Source: Rhodamnia argentea (taxonomy: Eukaryota; Streptophyta; Magnoliopsida; Myrtales; Myrtaceae). From it: 64,000 nt of DNA. A program made the position numbers and the translations under genes. Positions 52,579 to 63,593 of this stretch are shown in pieces; the first letter of the stretch is position 1; every line of letters begins with the position of its first letter. The DNA lies in NCBI RefSeq assembly GCF_020921035.1, contig NC_063150.1, positions 30,923,826-30,987,825 of the forward strand, read 5' to 3'. The notes under the pieces are model-generated. The model ran no database searches and was not told the origin of the DNA. It worked only from the letters and a program-made list of their open reading frames with translations.

Positions 52579-55500
52579 TCAATCGTCGCTACCCGTTGTG
52601 GTACCCATGGCAGTGGTATCTCCAACATCATGGCTAAAAAATTCATGTTCACGATCTAACTCTTGGTGTCGATATTTCGCCCTCGTCCAATCGTCGACAC
52701 AAGCTTGAGCTTCCACAGAGTCCGAGCTTAATCTTGAACGGCGAGAGTCCAAAATTAATCCTCCAGCACTAAATGCTTGTTCAACCGCAACCGTTGAAAA
52801 ATGGGTTGTTAATATCTGATGAGCGATGAGGGCGAGAACTGGATAATCAATTTGGTGACTCTTCCACCACTTCAGGATTTCGAAATCTGTACTATGTTCT
52901 GCATCACGAAACTCAAATTGAGTGGTTAAATATTTTTCTAATTCGGAAATACTACTTGTTGCCCCTTTTTTGTTTTTTTTGCCTACTTTTAAGCATATTA
53001 TGGGTGCGTTTGGGAATAGCTTTCCCAAGGGACTTTAGACCTCTAAAGTCCTTTGGGAAAAAGTTTAGGTGTTTGGTAACTCTTTTTTGGGCCACTTTGG
53101 GAAAATGCTACCATTAGCCAAAGCTGAAAGCCCAAAGCAGGTGGAGACCTGCCTTGGACTTTGAGCATTTTCGGAAGGCTGGTTTCAAGGTAAGTATTGA
53201 TTTTTTTTCCCAAATTGCCCCCACGGATAATTATTTGTTCCACTTTTGCCCTAAAAAATCATTCGTTTTCTTCCCAATGCCCAAGCGTGTTCTTCTACTC
53301 ACTGGTTCTCATTCAAGGCGAGGTCATCTTCTTCCCAACACCCAAAACTTGGGTTGAGATCGAGGGCCACGGTGGCCGTCAAGCCGCTATCTTAGCCGGA
53401 GCCGTTGTCTTTGTCTGATTTGCTATGAGTTGAGGTTGAGATCGAGATCGAGATCGAGCGACCCAGATCTGGTTCTTTGACCGCAGATCTGCGACCTCGG
53501 CGTCCCTCACTTGGCGTCGCGCATCCCCGGCGTCGCCTCACTTGGCGTCGCGCATCCGCGGCATCGCCTCACCCGAGGTCGCGTGACCCCCGCCATCTCA
53601 TCCCTCAAGGTCGATATACCCCGATGGCCCTCGCCTGGGGTCCCGATGTCGGCGATGGGTTTCACGAAACTTCTCTGACCTTCGTCGCCCGGGCTTCGCA
53701 AAACTTCTTTGACCTTCATCGTCCGGGCTTCGCCGAGCTTCGACGGGAGTTGCGACAAGCTCTGTGGCTTCGCGTGGCTGGCGGTCGCTTCCGGCCAACA
53801 ATTGGCTGCCTCCGTGCTTCCCCCGCCATGCTTGCCTTCGGTTTATTTTTTATTTTATTATTTCAAAGTTGCTTTGCAAAATATACATGAAAATGGGTTA
53901 TCCAAACACCATTAGCTTTCACCAAATACACCTTCGCTCAAATATCCTTGGGAAAATGACTTTGCATTTACCTAAAGTGGTCCCAAACGCACCCTATATC
54001 CTCTACTAAATGAACTACCACATTCACTACGTGAGACAGTAGATTGTAAAGATCCGGAATCACTTAAACCATATCTACTACAAAATTCTCCATATAATGC
54101 TACTATAGATTCTTTAACATGTCCTACTATATTTGAAATATCTATTGAATCTTCCAAATGTAAACAATCATGATAATACACGTTCAAATAATCTAGTAAA
54201 CCGTCTAATTTAATACGTGGATAAAAAATAATACCAACTAAATAGACAAGAGGAATTTGCAAATAATAGTGCAACCATTTTTCTCGCATTACTAAAATAG
54301 TTCGAGCTAATTCGGTATCATTTTCATATTCACTAAAAACACTACCAATATTAACACACTTTATTAAAAATAAATGCGTAGTAGGATTAATAAATAACAG
54401 ATAAAGTCTTAGTAGCATCATTAAAAAATTTCAAACAATCTAAAATTTTTTTGCAAACGTCCCAATGTTGAGGAAGTAAAGTAATTTAGGGAATATTTTG
54501 TGAAATAAACATACATAATAAATCTTTATAATCAAAAGTTTGCCGAAGCAACTCGTACGTAGAATTCCAACGAGTCGGAATATCTTTTGGAAATCTTCTT
54601 GCCCTTCTCCCATTTTGTTTACAAAATTTTCCCCATGATTTCATAAAATGGAGACGACTCCATAAAAATTTAATTGCACCCTTTATTGGGGCGAGAGAAG
54701 TGTCAAGAGTTCGTAAACCATCTTATATACATAAATTTAAAACATGACAAGCACATCTAATGTGAAAAAATTGTCCGCCAAAAGTGGATTTGCAAATATT
54801 TTCTAATTCGGGAATAGAAGCGGTATTTGCGGCGGCATTATCAAAACCAATTGAAAATACTTTATTTATCAAATTATATTATTCTAAAACTTGCCTAATT
54901 ATTCTATAAATATTATGAGCCAAATGTCTTTAATCAAAAACTCGGAATGCAATAAGTCTTTTTTGCATCGTCCAATTGTCACCTATCCAATGACACGTGA
55001 CACCCATATAAGAATGAATTTGCCAAGGATCACTCCAAATATCGCTACCTATATGCATACGTTCATTGAATTCCGCAAAAAATTTTGCTAAATATTTTTT
55101 TCCTTTTTTATAAAGATGAAAAAGTTCGCGTTTAAGAGTATTTTTTGGAATAGTTGGCGCTTGCGGAACCAACGCAGTATTTATCAAATATTTCATATTA
55201 AAATTTTCACTAGTATTAAACGGAGCATGATCAAGGGCGACATATTCAGCTAATGTTTGTTTATAAAATGCATCAGTGTAACGAAATATAGGATGAGGAT
55301 TAGAAGTGGCGTACCCGGAAATTTGTTGTTGCGTATTGTCGATCCCCACTTGCGTTGGATGTTTTTTCGTCAAATGCCGACGGAATGTTCCGTACCCGTC
55401 TCCTTTCGTAAATTTATATGTTTGCGAACAATATTTACATTTTATATTATACTTACCTTCGCCTTCATCACGTACCTTGTCGAAGTGTAGCCACAAGTCG

Positions 55501-55742
55501 AATGTGTTATCTCGGCCCTTCCGTTCCAGCTCATTTGCCGTTGACGTTTCTTCGACACCAGTGGGAGGATGAAGACTTTCTTGTGTTGGGATGTGCTCGA
55601 CGTTCGGAATCGGGATATAGTTGATATTATCGTCGTCGTCTTCCCAACATGCATACTCACGAGGATCATATTCGGGAATAGGATGCTCGGAATCTCCCAT
55701 AGTCATTTTGCCATTGTCGGCATTTCTGCTTCCACTTGCCAT
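52579..55742 (-). pseudogene. hAT transposase (BED finger, RICESLEEPER-like), inactivated
   Basis: The start at 55742 opens a frame with an acidic N-terminus, then a BED zinc finger (CKYCSQTYKF ... HLTKKH), then the catalytic-domain region, as far as TAA at 54930. Beyond this the same protein continues through 54930-53995 with further stops (near 54885 and 54728) to a segment with LLDYLNVYYHDCLHLE. After the insertion at 53002-53994 it ends with the hAT C-terminal dimerisation domain (FEILKWWKSH, YPVLALIAHQILT, VAVEQAFSAGGLILDSRRSRL), stopping at 52579. Several stops are single-base changes of GAA or CAA to TAA. The gene is dead by point mutation and by insertion. Confidence 0.88.
53002..53994. 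mobile_element. 993-bp TIR element nested in the hAT transposase
   Basis: Terminal inverted repeats GGGTGCGTTTGGGA are perfect over 14 bp, and TAT flanks both ends (52999-53001, 53995-53997). The interior includes a GC-rich 53460-53830 section with repeated GGCGTCGC/GCATCGCC words and an open frame of 137 codons (53477-53890) without recognisable homology, possibly captured host sequence. The target was the hAT coding region between SFSRG and the following Asn codon. The superfamily is uncertain; the 3-bp duplication points to PIF/Harbinger-like. Confidence 0.8.
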
Positions 55743-55928
55743 TTTTGAGAGAATTGATCGGAAATTCGATTGAGAGAATTGAGTCGGGATTGAGAGAATT
55801 GGGAGAATTTGAGCGATTTGAGAGAATTTGGGAGAATTTGAGAGATTGTTCGGAGAATTTGTGACAAAAATGAAAGAGGGAGCATATGTATTTATAGGCA
55901 AGAATTATTTTTAATTATTTTTTTTCCT

Positions 55929-55972
55929 AACGGCTCTTTAGCCGTTGCCAACAACGGCCCAAAGAGCCGTTG
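55929..55972. repeat. Hairpin-forming inverted repeat in the hAT leader
   Basis: AACGGCTCTTTAGCCGTTG is followed after a few bases by its near-complement CAACGGCCCAAAGAGCCGTT, giving a stem of about 19 bp upstream of the transposase start. A second inverted pair (CACGGTT/AACCGTG) lies near 56099-56121. Confidence 0.65.
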
Positions 55973-56178
55973 GTTTGGGGGGGGGCGGGGGGGAGGGAAG
56001 GAGGGGTGGGTCCGGGGCCGGGGCAGACTGCAGAGAGCCCAACGACTCTCTCTAGTCGCCCCACGGCCCCAACGGGCCCCTTTTTTTTTTTCCCGGTTCC
56101 CACGGTTATGAAACCGTGGGCCCGATCAACGGGCCGATTCCGGGCCCACGGGCCCAAATGACATTGTCTACTCTATCT

Positions 56179-57130
56179 CTTGCCGGATTCCCTAAACAAG
56201 TTTCTAAGAAGTGACACAACTTTGATAATAACACATAATTTCTATTTTTGAAAACAGAAATTTATTTGATAACAACATAAAATTTTTACGATCGTCGACC
56301 GACGGATGGCGAACTGTGAAAGGCGAATGGGAGCCGAAGATCGGTGGATGGCGAAAGGCCGCTGGCGGTAGGGACACGAGAGAGGCAACCAGCGGATGGT
56401 GGCTGGGGATCAGAGACCGATGGCGGGCAACCGGTGGCAAGGACACGAGAGAGAATGAGTGAGGAATGGAAAGAATTGTTATTCCTTTTTCTGTTCCATA
56501 AATAGAAAAATACGAAATTTCTACTTTTTATTTCTGTTCCAAACTTGTTTTCGGGCAAAAAATTTATCCAGAAAATAGAAAAATAAAACTTTGTTACCAA
56601 ATGGATTTTTGTTCCAAACCTGTTCCCTGGAATAGAAAAATAGCAAAATATGAAAATAAAACTGTTGTTAGTTGCGCCCCTTGTGTCCTTCTGCCCATAA
56701 CTTTGTTGATTTTTCTCCTTATGATTACATCTGTTTTGTGTGCCTTTCGTGGATTATGTATGGATAGTGTAATTAAATAGAGAATTTTCTCATGCTATGG
56801 CAATTGAATTATTTCATTCCTTTATAATTGTATAGGCTAGTGTCAATACTCTGCCACCACTTAATCCTTCTCGAGTGACTAACTTGCATTCCTTTATACT
56901 TGCTCTGAGACAACTAACTTGCAACTTGGAAGAAATTCATCATTCCTACATTTATCCCCAAGTGGGTGAACAAGACACAAAAACAAGATGGCAATGAAGC
57001 ATTTCAGGACTTGAGAAGTTGAAACGCACCAACTCTTTTACATATGCACTGCTGTCTAATACAAATTGGACACACCAACCCTTTTGCTTAGACACAAGTG
57101 ATTGTACTGCTGTCCAATACATTTCGGAAT
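56179..57130. other. Intergenic DNA with a probable degenerate TIR element
   Basis: At about 56200-56680, AT-rich ends (with AACTTTGATAATAACA-like and TGTTGTTAGTTGCG-like words) flank a GC-rich block with GGATGGCGA/CGGATGG repeats. This suggests a small TIR element like that at 40829, but I could not fix its boundaries. No gene seen. Confidence 0.4.
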
Positions 57131-57851
57131 TCAGCACTTGTAAGCACAGAAACATTGCTTTGGAACAGGAGGCGCGGTATAAAGATCACACATGCCTCGT
57201 CCATTGAACCGGTTCCTGCAATCCTCCCAGCATCTGTCGCCGCCTTTGCAGGTCCAAACTTTGTAGCAAGCTTTTGCTTCTGCTAAGGGAACCCTTTTCT
57301 CATCTGTGGGCATTAAACCGTCCAGATCATGAGACAAAGAACCATTTTATGTACACTAAGTTGCACGTTGCTAGAACTTGGACTTTTGATTTTGAGAACT
57401 TTGTCTCCGAAACAGTTATCCATTGATACTGGTGTTAATTCAAGAGCAAACTTCCTATCACTGCTTATGAACAGGAAGGCTAGAACTCGAAAGAAGATTA
57501 GCTCTCTAATACTGGAAATAGTATTGATCTCATCTCCTGTTTGCTGCTAGAAAGACAGCACCCTTCCATTCTGCACAAGTGTACAAGAATTGCCTGTAAA
57601 ATTGTACTGATTTTTCCCCTATATTTGCAGATCTCATGCATAGAGTTACTAAGACAGTAGTAATCTACAAGCTAAAGCTGTCATCTTTCTTGCACTGTGC
57701 AATGCAAAAAGGTAGATACATGGTCAAATATCAAGTACAAGAGGAACGCTTCGAACTATCTAGCCCAAAGTTTTGGCAGAAGGTAAAAGTTTGTACCACA
57801 CGGGAACACGAGCAAAAGGAGGAGGAAGCACAAAGTGAAGTATTTAGCCAT
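57131..57851 (-). CDS. Defensin-like (DEFL) cysteine-rich secreted peptide
   Basis: Two exons, 57851-57797 and 57303-57131, total 228 nt in frame and encode 75 aa. Exon 1 is a signal peptide (MAKYFTLCFLLLLLVFPC). Intron 1 has GT-AG ends (GTACAAAC donor, CCCACAG acceptor). The mature part has eight cysteines spaced C-x5-C-x5-C-x3-C-x9-C-x11-C-x1-C-x3-C (Cys31, 37, 43, 47, 57, 69, 71, 75); the C-x3-C ... C-x-C pairs are the CSαβ defensin fold signature. The two-exon layout, with a signal-peptide exon and an exon for the mature peptide, is standard for plant DEFL genes. These peptides are secreted and act in antimicrobial defence or in reproductive or symbiotic signalling; which applies here is unknown. 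Short, so easily missed by gene finders. Confidence 0.85.
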
Positions 57852-59719
57852 TTCTGCTAATACCGAGAGATGCCGAACTCCAACACACTTTTGAGGAACA
57901 CACGTTCTGTTGTGCTTCTCAGAGGAGATGGTGCCATTATATACTGCCAATCTCGCAATGGTAAATGCTTAAAGAGCAAGCTTTTCACTTAGTGGGGTAT
58001 GACACTATCAATGGATATGGATAATCTGTGTATGTGCATTATTATGAGTTCTTTAATCTGCAAAGTAGAACACTGCAATAAAGAGGTTGATAGTGGATGA
58101 TTTGTTAATGCATATGAAGTCAGAAAAGTATTCTAGATTTCGAGATGTTTAATCTTCAGTGAAAATGGAGAGAGGACAGACCGTGTCTTTTGTTTTAAAT
58201 CTTTTGAGCTAAGTGTGAATTTTCTATGAGTCCCATCAGGAATGGGCTGGGCATGTATCCTCTTTAAAGAGTTTCTCTGTTTTCGGAGAACTTATTAGCC
58301 TAGTTCTATGACGAAATCATCATGACATAACCGGGATTCCTAACTAATGACGTTAGCTGTGTCCAATGGATGGTTTCTTCTAGATGGAATCAAGTTCTAT
58401 CCTATTGAAAAAATACAAGTGCGCGACTGATGGAGAAGAAAGAAGCAACACCTAATGCCCACCAATGGATCATAGGTGCTAAAAGTAAGATGACATTATC
58501 GAGCCTGCGGTTTCTTGATGTGAAATTGGCTTCAGTTCATCATAAACCAATATCTTCCTGGAAACAAGTTAACCAGCAAGTAGATATAAGAGACGATAGG
58601 GATCAGCTCTCATGGAACCTACAGCAGAGACAACTGGGACCAGCCTTTTGCGGGTAGATTTCTGGTTCTCTTGCGAACTGCAGAGGCATGGAAGCTTTTT
58701 AGTAGAGAGGAAGAGAGATATCTGGTCTTAGAATGGTCTTGAATTCATCCAAGAAGAAATTCAGATGCACTGCCTGAGCTGCAGACTGCAAAAAGGAAGT
58801 GATATTCCTGGTTCCGTAGAGAGATTGAATCAGGGGATCTGCAGATGTACCTAACTGTATGCTGTAAAGTGCTCGTACAATCTTTTAACTTAGATAACAA
58901 AAGTACAGAGGGTGGTCACATCGGCAGAAGTCGGGAATGTCTTGTAGGCTTGTAGCTCGGGAATGTCTTGTAGGCTTGTAGCTACAAGCCTAAATAATAC
59001 GATCCAGATTAGATGGTCTCACTTCCCAAAACTGTAAAGGAAAGGACAGATGACATGGTTCAGCATTCTCATTCAACCAAATGGCACATTCCAGGGACGC
59101 CTTGTCGGCTTACTGATTATAGGAGTCCTAGAACTCATTGACATGTATAAACCACATTGAATTGGGATTTACAGGTTTCATCAGGCAGATAGGATGAATG
59201 TGCTGCATATTTAAATGGCAAAATCCACTGTGATATCAAGACTTGGAATAGAAAGAGAGAATCAAAAACTACAGGGCAGAATTCAAAAACTCACTTGGCA
59301 TGATATAGAAACTACAGCATATGTGGAATTTAAAGAGCTCATAGCTGGGCAGCATATAAGTGAACCAGATCAAGGAAATGATAAATCAGCATCTGATACA
59401 TAGTGGCAACAGCCTGACAAATTCCATCGACTTCCTTCCAGCGTCACATCAAAGATCAGAGAGAATGACACCGAGAATTGAAACTTCAAAGCACAATTGG
59501 ATTTATGGTACAAATCATCAATTGTCAAGCTGCAAAAGCTTTTTACTTCCAATCTAGCATTTGTACATCATCCGCAGGATGCTGAAACCTCTCTTAGGAT
59601 TTGTCGAAGAGTGATTCAGCAATACACGGCCAAAATGGGTGGATGCTGCACGCTTCATTCTTGCTTCGGATGTTCTACAGTCCCAAAATAAGGTAAGCGA
59701 ACCCCCAATATTCAAGAGG
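57852..59719. other. Spacer between DEFL and the methyltransferase relic
   Basis: No additional gene seen. A 26-bp unit (GGGAATGTCTTGTAGGCTTG...) is repeated in tandem at about 58934-58984 and is followed by its inverted complement. Confidence 0.5.
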
Positions 59720-59985
59720 GAAGCTCGTATCTGAATGCAGCCAATAAAGAAAGCCCATCCCTCTCCAGACAGTGAAAGTGGTCAGGATCTAAGTAACGAA
59801 ATGCAAGCCGACTCGGAGCGTCCCACAACCAATCTCGAGAACACCGAGTCAGGCTTAAGGTGCACAGCCTCCGTGAGAAAGTCTAGCACGTCTCAACCCC
59901 CTGCCCAAGGCTCACCATAGTAGCTATGATGCTCTTCGACAAGAAGCTCCCCAGCACAAGGAAGGGCAGTATGGTTGCTTGATCA
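59720..59985 (-). pseudogene. SAM methyltransferase fragment
   Basis: Corresponds to about 63295-63560 of the intact gene. The frame is broken: a CGA-to-TGA stop after PWAGG, and a one-base deletion before the SAM-binding motif. The C-terminal 350 bp of the exon are missing and the upstream end is replaced after the LPC region by unrelated sequence. Confidence 0.85.
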
Positions 59986-60162
59986 TATTGGTTAAAGATT
60001 TAAGTTAATTTAGCTTATGAAATGGTATTGCAGAACATGGATTGCCACCTGCATCGACACAAACAATCACTTAGCACCCTGCAACTGCACTACACCAAAC
60101 TAGAAGTACAATGAGGTCGGATCGAGCACCTAAACACAAGAATGCCTACGAGATTGGAAAAA

Positions 60163-60650
60163 AAAATCAAACTTTTGATGGACATAACAAGATAAGTACA
60201 AGAATACCCACCTTTGATCAGACAAAATGAAGGCGTCAAGAAGGGACTTTCAGATTGAACACTTGAGACCTGAGCATTTTAACGAAAATACACAGGTCTG
60301 AACTTCCTGCAGAAGGCAGAAACAGTGAAAGCAAGTTAATCACGGTCAATGGCCTTTAGTAATTCTCTCTCCTCTTTTTACTCTCTCACTGTCTTGTGAT
60401 GATAAAGCGCTCAAATTGTTAATCTATTTTGGTCATTGACTGATGGAGACTACAGAATACGGAGGAGCAACTTGTAGGGGCAATTTGAATGAATTGTTTC
60501 ATGCTTTCTTCGTCTGACAGAACGAAAAGTTTTCTCCACTAACAAAAACAAAAAATTTTCTAACGGCTGAATTCGGACAGTGACCAGCTGTTGCCACGTC
60601 AGCACTGGAGGGCCACCACAGGCGTGGCGGGATTTGACCAGAGAGATGGG
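60163..60650 (-). repeat. Displaced copy of the SDE3 promoter/5' UTR
   Basis: About 490 bp homologous to 50283-50800, same orientation, without any SDE3 coding sequence. It includes the CT-rich tract (60363-60372 region) and the TTGCCACGTCAGC motif. It ends where a DEFL fragment begins. Confidence 0.8.
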
Positions 60651-60654
60651 GTTT

Positions 60655-60737
60655 TCCTCCCGGCACATATTGCCACCTTTGCAGGTCCAAACTTTGTAGC
60701 AATCATTTGCTTCTGCTAGGGGAACCCTTTTCTCATC
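60655..60737 (-). pseudogene. DEFL exon-2 fragment
   Basis: Reads DEKRVPLAEAND followed by CYKVWTCKGG with the first three mature cysteines, then leaves the DEFL sequence after MC. The acceptor side is replaced by CACGTCAGCACTGGAG, which also occurs in the adjoining SDE3-promoter copy at about 60596. Confidence 0.8.
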
Positions 60738-60793
60738 ACGTCAGCACTGGAGTTTGCAGATTAAAGAACTCACAATAATGCACGAAGTTTGAA

Positions 60794-61404
60794 GGTCCCA
60801 ACTTTGTAGCAATCTTTTGCTTCTGCTAAGGGAAAGATTTTCTCATCTGTGGGCATCATACAGTTCAAACCATGAGAAAAAACCCATTTAATCTTCACCA
60901 GTTACATGTTAAGAAAAATTGGCGCTTTTGACTTTGAGAACTTTGTCACCAAAATCTCCGAAACAGCTATAATCTTTTTATGGATACTGGGGTTAATTCG
61001 AGAGCAGATTGTTTCTCACTGCTTATGTACAGGAAGGCCAAAATCAAAAGAAGATGAGCTTTCTAATATGGCAGAAAATATGGATCTTATCTTCTTTTTC
61101 CTGCTAGAAGACAGTAACCTTCAATTCTACACAAGTGCACATGATTTGCCTGTAAATTTATACTGATGTTTTTCCCAACATTTACAGACCTCATGCATAA
61201 AGTTACCAAGACAGCAGTAATCTAAAAGCTAAAGCCGTCATCTTTCGTGCACTGGGTAATGCAAGAAGTAGATACATGCTCAAATATCAAGTCCAAGAGG
61301 AAGCATCAAACAATCTGGCCCAAAGTTTTAGTGAAAGTTAAGAATTAGGTATCACACGAGAGGACAAGCAAGAGGAGGAAGCATAAAGTGAAGTATATAG
61401 CCAT
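60794..61404 (-). pseudogene. Second DEFL gene copy, inactivated
   Basis: Exon 1 (61404-61353) retains a signal peptide (MAIYFTLCFLLLLVLSC), but the base after it has changed so that the intron begins AT instead of GT. Exon 2 starts at 60846 (LAEAKDCYKVG) and is cut off after the first cysteine region at about 60794. Both changes abolish a functional peptide. Confidence 0.82.
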
Positions 61405-62938
61405 TTCTGCTAATGCTGGGAGATGCCGAACTTTGTAGGACATTTAATCAACACGCCTTTAGTTATACTTCTCAGAGGAGATTGTGTCATTATATGCTGT
61501 CATTCTTGCATGGCAAATGCTTAAAGAGCAAGCTTTCACTTAGTGGAGCAAGAAAGTAAGATTATCTGTGTATGTGCATTATGAGTACATTAATCTGCAA
61601 ACTACACTAAAGAGGGTGATAGTGGATGACTTATTAGGTATAAACCCAGAAAAGCCTTGTAGACTGGAAATGTTTAATTTTTTAATGAAAATGGAGACAG
61701 GACAGACCGCATCGTTTGATCTGAGTGTGAGTTTTCCATAGGTCCATCAGGAATAGGCTAAGCATGTATCCTCTTTAAAGGTTTCGCTGTTTTAAGTCAG
61801 CCTGTTTCTAGGACGAAATCATCATGACATAATCGAAATTCGTAGCTAATTACTCTCCAGCAATTTCTTCTTGGAAACAACTTACTTAACTAGTGATTAG
61901 AGAGTAGAGACAGCAGGGATCAGCTCTGATCGATCCTATTGCAGAGACAACTGGGACCAGCCTGAACTACTACTGTGTAAGGTAGATTCCTAGTTCTCTT
62001 GCAAACTGCATAAGTAGGCGAGCTCTTCAGTATAGAGAGAGGGAGAGAGAGAGAGATTTCTGATCTTGGAAAGGTCGCGAATTCATACAAGAGGAAATCC
62101 AGGTGAACAGCCTGATCTGCGGACTGTAAAAAGGAAGTGGTATTCCTGGTCCATAGAGAGATTGAATCAGGGGATCTGGAGATGTGCTTATCTGTATGCA
62201 AAATGCTTATTTATGGAGGATGGTCATATCGCCAGAAGTCGGGATATGTCTTGTAGGCTTGCAATAATAAGCCTAAAACTAATATGATTCAGAATAGATA
62301 GTCTCAATTCTCGCAACCCAAAACTACAAAAGAAAAAGACAAATGAGATTGTTCGGTATTCCGATACAACAAACTGGCATATACTAGGGATGCCTCGAAG
62401 GTTCACTGATTATAAGAGTCCTAAAACTCATGTCTCATTGGCCAATAGGAGAAATATGCCGCATATTTAAATGACAAAATCTTAATTTGATACTTATTCA
62501 TAAATTTCCACTGTGATATCAAGAGTTGGAATAGAAAGAGACCAAATTGAAACTGCAAAGCAGAGTTCAATAACTCATTTCACATGATACAGTCGCTACA
62601 GCATATGTGGAATTAAAGAGCTCATAGCTGGAAAGAACACAAGTGTGGCAGATCAATGAAATGATAAATCAGCATCTGATACATACAGCCTGACAAATTC
62701 CATCAATTTCCTTTGACTGTAACATCAAATATCAGAGAGAAAGAGACAAAGAATTGAAACTACAAGGCACAATCAAATTTATGGTACAATTCCTCAACTG
62801 TCAAGCTGCAATTGCTGTTTACTTCTGATGTAGCATTTGTACGTTATCTTGTCAAAGAGTAATACAGCAATACCCTGCAAAAATGGGCGGATGCTGCACG
62901 CTTGATTCTTGCTTTAAATGTTCTACAGTGCCAATATT
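61405..62938. other. Spacer between DEFL pseudogene and methyltransferase
   Basis: No further gene recognised. A short GA tract lies near 62034-62056. Part of the right end is the methyltransferase 3' UTR. Confidence 0.5.
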
Positions 62939-63593
62939 CTACTCCTTAAACCTTTTGAACTCAAACCAAATCTCATAGTGGTTAAAGAGCAAGCTGTCAT
63001 GTGCATGCTTCCCAACATACTCAAGACCTAAACTTGTGAGTCTCCTTGTACACTCCTCACCTCCCAATCGTGAGCAGAATTTTATGTTGTGTGAGACAAA
63101 GATGCGTCCTTCACGAGGTTTCAACTTGCCCACCAATCTCTCCAGTCCAACCCATACAAGCTTATCAGGCATGTGCAGGAACACAGCACTAGCATATATC
63201 AGATCGTACGTACTTCCAGAACCAAACTTGGTGAAGTCCATATCCTCACCCCGCACAATCAAAGGGCGTTTATGCAACAAACCACGTGAGGGCAGCTCGT
63301 ATCTGAATGCAGCCATTAAAGAAAGCTCATCCCTCTCTAGGCAGTGAAAGTGGTCAGGATCTAAGTAAGTAATGAAATGCAAGCCAACTCGGAGTGTCCC
63401 ACAACCAATCTCAAGAACACGCGAGTCAGGTTTAAGGTGCACAGCATCCGCGAGAAATTCAAACACATCTCGACCCCCTGCCCAAGGCTCACCATAATAG
63501 CTATGATGCTCTTCAACAAGAAGCTCCCCAGGACAAGGAAGGGCAGTATGGTTGCTTGAATCTGGCTCTTCGTAATGAGATATGCCCTTGAAT
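62939..63593 (-). CDS. SAM-dependent methyltransferase, terminal exon (5' part outside window)
   Basis: A 655-nt last exon starting after a TTTCCAG acceptor and ending at TAG 62939-62941, encoding about 217 residues. The Rossmann-fold methyltransferase signature VLEIGCGTLRVGLHF (motif I) is followed by an acidic strand end (HCLERDE), a YDLIYASAVFLHM segment (motif II/post II) and GRIFVSHNIKF. Upstream of motif I is a conserved HHSYYGEPWAGG. The substrate is unknown; I recognise only the class I methyltransferase superfamily. No upstream exon is evident between 63594 and 64000, so the rest lies beyond the right edge. Confidence 0.85.

Larger units (their letters stand above)
52208..56170 (-). 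mobile_element. hAT transposon with 8-bp TSD (autonomous-type, inactive)
   Basis: Flanked by an exact 8-bp duplication, CTCTATCT (52200-52207 and 56171-56178). Ends are TATACA on the left and TAGACA read inward from the right. Left subterminal DNA is rich in CCGGTTCC motifs, right subterminal DNA in GGGCCC/CCGTGGG motifs. It spans 3963 bp, of which 993 bp is a later insertion, leaving a 2970-bp original element with a minus-strand transposase. Confidence 0.88.
57230..59985. repeat. Tandem duplication, left copy (DEFL and methyltransferase 3' end)
   Basis: Matches 60780-63560 in the same orientation with moderate divergence. Shared landmarks include the DEFL exons, TTTGAGAACTTTGTC, TTAAAGAGCAAGCTTT, CAGGGGATCTG.AGATGT, GCATATGTGGAATT and the methyltransferase sequence at the right end. 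Confidence 0.8.
60780..63560. repeat. Tandem duplication, right copy
   Basis: Counterpart of 57230-59985, described there. In this copy the methyltransferase exon is intact and the DEFL gene is broken, the reverse of the left copy. Confidence 0.8.

Noticed and set aside
53477-53890. 137-codon ORF in the nested element as a real gene
   Set aside because: Composition follows short GC repeats, with open frames on both strands and no domain.
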